NCBI GenBank assembly: GCA_964519385.1
Contig: CAZFLR010000032.1
Location: forward strand, 1 to 17,722
Length of the DNA: 17,722 nt
From: SVFI01 sp964519385
GTDB taxonomy: Bacteria > Bacillota > Clostridia > Lachnospirales > Lachnospiraceae
Reading direction: 5' to 3'
In this document: piece after piece, positions 16,011 through 17,722 of the stretch
Position numbering within the stretch: position 1 is the first letter of the stretch
How the letters are laid out: each line of letters begins with the position of its first letter
The notes under the pieces: generated by a model
The model's database searches: none
Told to the model about the DNA's origin: nothing
The model's input: the letters and a program-made list of their open reading frames with translations, nothing else
Position numbers and translations under genes: made by a program

Positions 16011-16051
16011 AATTATTCACTCCATCACATTCAGTAACAGAGTGAATAATT
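16011..16051. other. Perfect 12-bp inverted repeat between the 112-aa gene and xis
   Basis: AATTATTCACTC (16011-16022) and GAGTGAATAATT (16040-16051) are perfect reverse complements around a 17-base loop, 11 nt after the stop of the 112-aa gene. On the minus strand no T tract follows; on the plus strand GGTTTTTC does. It could be a weak terminator or stability hairpin at the end of that gene, or an operator upstream of xis. Confidence 0.6.
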
Positions 16052-16062
16052 GGTTTTTCTGT

Positions 16063-16401
16063 TTAAGACTCTAAGAACCTCTTAATATCATTCATCATTT
16101 CTTCTGATTCGTTTATATAATATCTATGGCAATCTTCGCCATCATAATATTCAAAATATGGAATTGGTTTTTCTTCATCATCATACATAAAACCTAATTC
16201 TGAATATCCGTCAAAATAAACAGATACATGTTTATCATTATAATCAATACAAAATCGTATTATTGCCCCACAAAACGGTGGGATAATTTTTACATTCCAT
16301 TCTTTTTCAAAATGCAAAACAGGAAGTTCTGAACTCCATCTTCTGTGCTCTTGTAACTTTTCATATTTTGAAATAATCATTGTATCTTCTACACTTCTCA
16401 T
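16063..16401 (-). CDS. Hypothetical protein, 112 aa
   Basis: I cannot assign a function. The frame is well supported: GGAGG lies 5 nt before the ATG at 16401 and codon usage is AT-rich like its neighbours. The protein is acidic and rich in aromatic residues, with no signal peptide or membrane helix. Its middle reads as short beta-strands (WNVKIIPPFCGAIIRFCIDY, then KHVSVYFDGYSELGF), and it ends in an acidic helix (NESEEMMNDIKRFLES). Proteins of this general look are common as unknown genes in Firmicutes prophages and elements, but that is an impression and not a match. It lies downstream of dam across the assembly gap and upstream of xis in the same direction. Confidence 0.75.
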   Translation of the reverse strand: MRSVEDTMIISKYEKLQEHRRWSSELPVLHFEKEWNVKIIPPFCGAIIRFCIDYNDKHVSVYFDGYSELGFMYDDEEKPIPYFEYYDGEDCHRYYINESEEMMNDIKRFLES

Positions 16402-16443
16402 TTTTCCTCCATCAATAAAATGCGGATTCTATTGCTATTCATT

Positions 16444-16458
16444 TGTGCAATATGCACA
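16444..16458. promoter_or_regulatory. Perfect palindrome TGTGCA-ATA-TGCACA (candidate operator)
   Basis: Six-bp arms with a 3-bp centre, ending 43 bp upstream of the ATG of the 112-aa gene. A related imperfect copy, TGTGCA-TAT-TGTATA, lies at 16507-16521, 63 bp away, near six helical turns. Two spaced, similar half-palindromes suggest a regulator site, but no regulator is identified here. Confidence 0.45.
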
Positions 16459-16492
16459 TATTTAGTTAATTCTATAACGTTTTTAGGGGTTA

Positions 16493-16547
16493 TTTTTAAC
16501 CATTTTTGTGCATATTGTATAGTCCAATTTCTTAACCATTCCACTTA
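16493..16547. repeat. 55-nt sequence, left copy at the assembly gap
   Basis: Identical over all 55 nt to 16648-16702 and ending exactly at the first N. The exact length, which matches a common assembler k-mer setting, and the exact abutment to the gap argue for one locus written twice rather than a biological repeat. Confidence 0.9.
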
Positions 16548-16647
16548 NNNNNNNNNNNNNNNNNNNNNNNNNNNNNNNNNNNNNNNNNNNNNNNNNNNNN
16601 NNNNNNNNNNNNNNNNNNNNNNNNNNNNNNNNNNNNNNNNNNNNNNN
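16548..16647. other. Assembly gap, 100 N
   Basis: Exactly 100 N, the usual placeholder for a gap of unknown length. The 285-nt interval 16402-16686 between the 112-aa gene and dam otherwise holds only the palindromes and the duplicated 55-mer, and no gene is seen in it. Confidence 0.98.
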
Positions 16648-16702
16648 TTTTTAACCATTTTTGTGCATATTGTATAGTCCAATTTCTTAACCATTCCACT
16701 TA
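16648..16702. repeat. 55-nt sequence, right copy at the assembly gap
   Basis: Identical to 16493-16547. It contains the last four codons and stop of the methyltransferase gene (minus strand, 16687-16702) and continues uninterrupted into that gene, so this copy is the one in native context on the right-hand contig. Confidence 0.9.
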
Positions 16703-17430
16703 AATAACTTCTCTGTTGATTTGCTCTTATCAGTAGCTTTAATACTTCTACTAACTTCCTGCTCCCAAATACATTCAAAGTCATCTGGTGCATTTTGCTC
16801 ACTAATTAACACAATATTATTCTTTGACCAATCTCTCATTGTCTGCCAGAACTCGTTATAATCAAATGTTATGGCATTTGCATATTGCTTAGTTCCTTGA
16901 TACGGTGGGTCACAATAAATAACCATTCCAGAATCATAAGGAAACTCAATAGACTCCTTATAATCACAAACACCAAATTTAATTCCTACTAAGTCGGATG
17001 CTTGTGTAGGAATATTATTCTTTGCTTCTTGATAATAATTTCTTAATCGCAAACCATTTTTAGTCTTTTCATATCCTGTTTTAGCATAACCACCGTCAAA
17101 CCAACGACCATTGAATGATGCAATAAAGCCAATATTACCAATCTCCCAATCCTCAAATTCGGAAGTATCGCCATTGTTAAAAGCAGTTCGTGCCTTGTTA
17201 TACAAATCCTTTGGTACTTCCTCATATAATTCTTCTCCACTCTGCACTCTTTTGAGTAAAGCAATTAAATACTTATTCTTATCAAATCCGTATTTTTCTT
17301 TACACTGAACCTTGTCAATAACATTAGCACCACCAACAAAAGGTTCAACATACTTTCCAATATTGTTTTCATTTATGTAATTCTGTATGATAGGAACAAT
17401 ATGTTTCGCTATCCTACTTTTTGAACCCAT
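16687..17430 (-). CDS. dam: D12-class N6-adenine DNA methyltransferase (Dam-like, orphan)
   Basis: Methylates adenine in a short DNA target using S-adenosylmethionine; the target cannot be read from sequence. The 247-aa protein has the SAM-binding motif PFVGGANV (30-37) close to the N-terminus and the catalytic motif DPPY (174-177, in YCDPPYQGTKQYA), the order of the alpha (D12) group. The opening MGSKSRIAKHIVPIIQ is typical of the family. The ATG at 17430 is the only good start. The ribosome-binding site is weak: GGTGAAG sits about 13-15 nt upstream. No restriction endonuclease gene is adjacent, so it is probably an orphan enzyme serving anti-restriction or regulation in the element. Its last four codons lie in the duplicated 55-mer at the gap. 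Confidence 0.92.
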   Translation of the reverse strand: MGSKSRIAKHIVPIIQNYINENNIGKYVEPFVGGANVIDKVQCKEKYGFDKNKYLIALLKRVQSGEELYEEVPKDLYNKARTAFNNGDTSEFEDWEIGNIGFIASFNGRWFDGGYAKTGYEKTKNGLRLRNYYQEAKNNIPTQASDLVGIKFGVCDYKESIEFPYDSGMVIYCDPPYQGTKQYANAITFDYNEFWQTMRDWSKNNIVLISEQNAPDDFECIWEQEVSRSIKATDKSKSTEKLFKWNG

Positions 17431-17538
17431 ATACTTAATTTTTCTTCACCAGAAAGTGACATGTCCTTAGTAGCTACCTAACTTTTTCCTTTCTGATTTT
17501 ATTTTTCTTACACTAAATATTTCTCTATTTCTCTTGAA

Positions 17539-17685
17539 TTAACTAAGCGAAATCTCCACATGACCATCATCATATTCATGCAATGTATCATCAATATGAT
17601 ACTTTTCTCCATCTACATTAATTAAAACTTCAATATCCATATTCTCTACTGCAATTAAATTTCGTACAAGTTCTCTAGCCGTCAT
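17539..17685 (-). CDS. Small acidic hypothetical protein, 48 aa
   Basis: A short gene with a strong ribosome-binding site (AAGGAG, 8 nt before the ATG at 17685). The protein begins MTARELVRNLIAVENMDIEV, continues with LINVDGEKYHIDD and ends DDGHVEISLS. It has an N-terminal helix followed by beta-strands and is acidic overall, without membrane segments. I cannot name a function. It precedes dam in the same direction with a 108-nt AT-rich gap in which I see no further gene, and may share its transcript. Small proteins of this style are frequent in phages and elements. Confidence 0.7.
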   Translation of the reverse strand: MTARELVRNLIAVENMDIEVLINVDGEKYHIDDTLHEYDDGHVEISLS

Positions 17686-17722
17686 ATAAAATCTCCTTTT
17701 AAACGCCTTTGAAACACTTTTT

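Larger units (their letters stand above)
14327..17722. mobile_element. One end of an integrated element (prophage, ICE or IME)
   Basis: The run int-xis-hypothetical-dam-hypothetical is AT-richer than the neighbouring chromosome and carries none of its conserved genes. The integrase lies outermost with an Xis-like gene behind it, the usual order at an attachment end. The outer boundary is inferred to lie near 14328-14346, next to three arm-type repeats. The other end is beyond the window, so size, replication or transfer genes and element class are unknown. A Dam-type orphan methylase and tiny hypothetical genes fit a phage slightly better than a conjugative element, but this is weak. Confidence 0.8.

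Noticed and set aside
16493..16702. CRISPR or minisatellite idea, because TTAACCATT recurs at a 36-bp offset inside the 55-mer
   Set aside because: Only two 9-bp copies exist in AT-rich DNA, there is no spacer-repeat pattern, and the larger duplication is best explained by assembly overlap.
16545..16802. Open frames running through the N block on both strands
   Set aside because: They contain 34 unknown residues each, exist only because N never gives a stop, and one of them is out of phase with the clear methyltransferase gene.

Overview
The window looks like a chromosomal segment of a low-to-mid GC Gram-positive bacterium of the Clostridia, most likely Lachnospiraceae (Roseburia / Agathobacter / Eubacterium-like). 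This rests on a PolC-type replicative polymerase, the non-mevalonate isoprenoid genes dxr and ispG packed with uppS, cdsA, rseP, frr and pyrH, and gene order. The genus is inference. All convincing genes lie on the minus strand, so biological order runs from high to low coordinates. About 14.3 kb of conserved chromosome adjoins one end of an AT-richer integrated element.

Chromosomal part (about 1-14326). In transcription order it reads: a putative promoter (14128-14156); a six-helix membrane GGDEF diguanylate cyclase; a membrane-anchored NodB-type polysaccharide deacetylase; a bactofilin with a very acidic N-terminal half; pyrH; frr; uppS; cdsA; dxr; rseP; ispG; polC. Gaps are 3-70 nt and one gene pair overlaps, so this could be one long operon. 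A separate promoter then serves a tRNA-Glu(CTC) that is cut by the window start. Dxr and IspG make isoprenoid precursors, UppS makes the undecaprenyl carrier for wall synthesis, CdsA makes CDP-diacylglycerol for phospholipids, and RseP is an intramembrane protease. The three upstream genes suggest an envelope or morphology module, with a possible c-di-GMP input, placed where rpsB-tsf is common in Firmicutes.

Junction (about 14195-14469). Next to the cyclase promoter is a strong minus-strand terminator, a nested hairpin and a short 37-codon reading frame that may be chromosomal. Beyond them comes an AT-rich non-coding stretch with three exact TTTTACGCAA repeats, the pattern expected of integrase arm-type sites. 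The recombination core probably lies near 14328-14346.

Mobile element (about 14330-17722, continuing beyond the window). It carries a tyrosine integrase with all catalytic residues, an Xis-like small DNA-binding protein, a 112-aa hypothetical protein, a D12-class orphan adenine methyltransferase and a 48-aa hypothetical protein. Whether it is a prophage, an ICE or a smaller integrative element cannot be decided from this end alone. The 100-N gap at 16548-16647 is flanked on both sides by the same 55-nt sequence, which looks like an assembly k-mer overlap rather than missing biology.

I found no convincing undescribed system. The more interesting points are the att architecture and regulatory repeats around int, the structured element at the target site, and the c-di-GMP / deacetylase / acidic bactofilin module fused to the essential lipid and isoprenoid operon.
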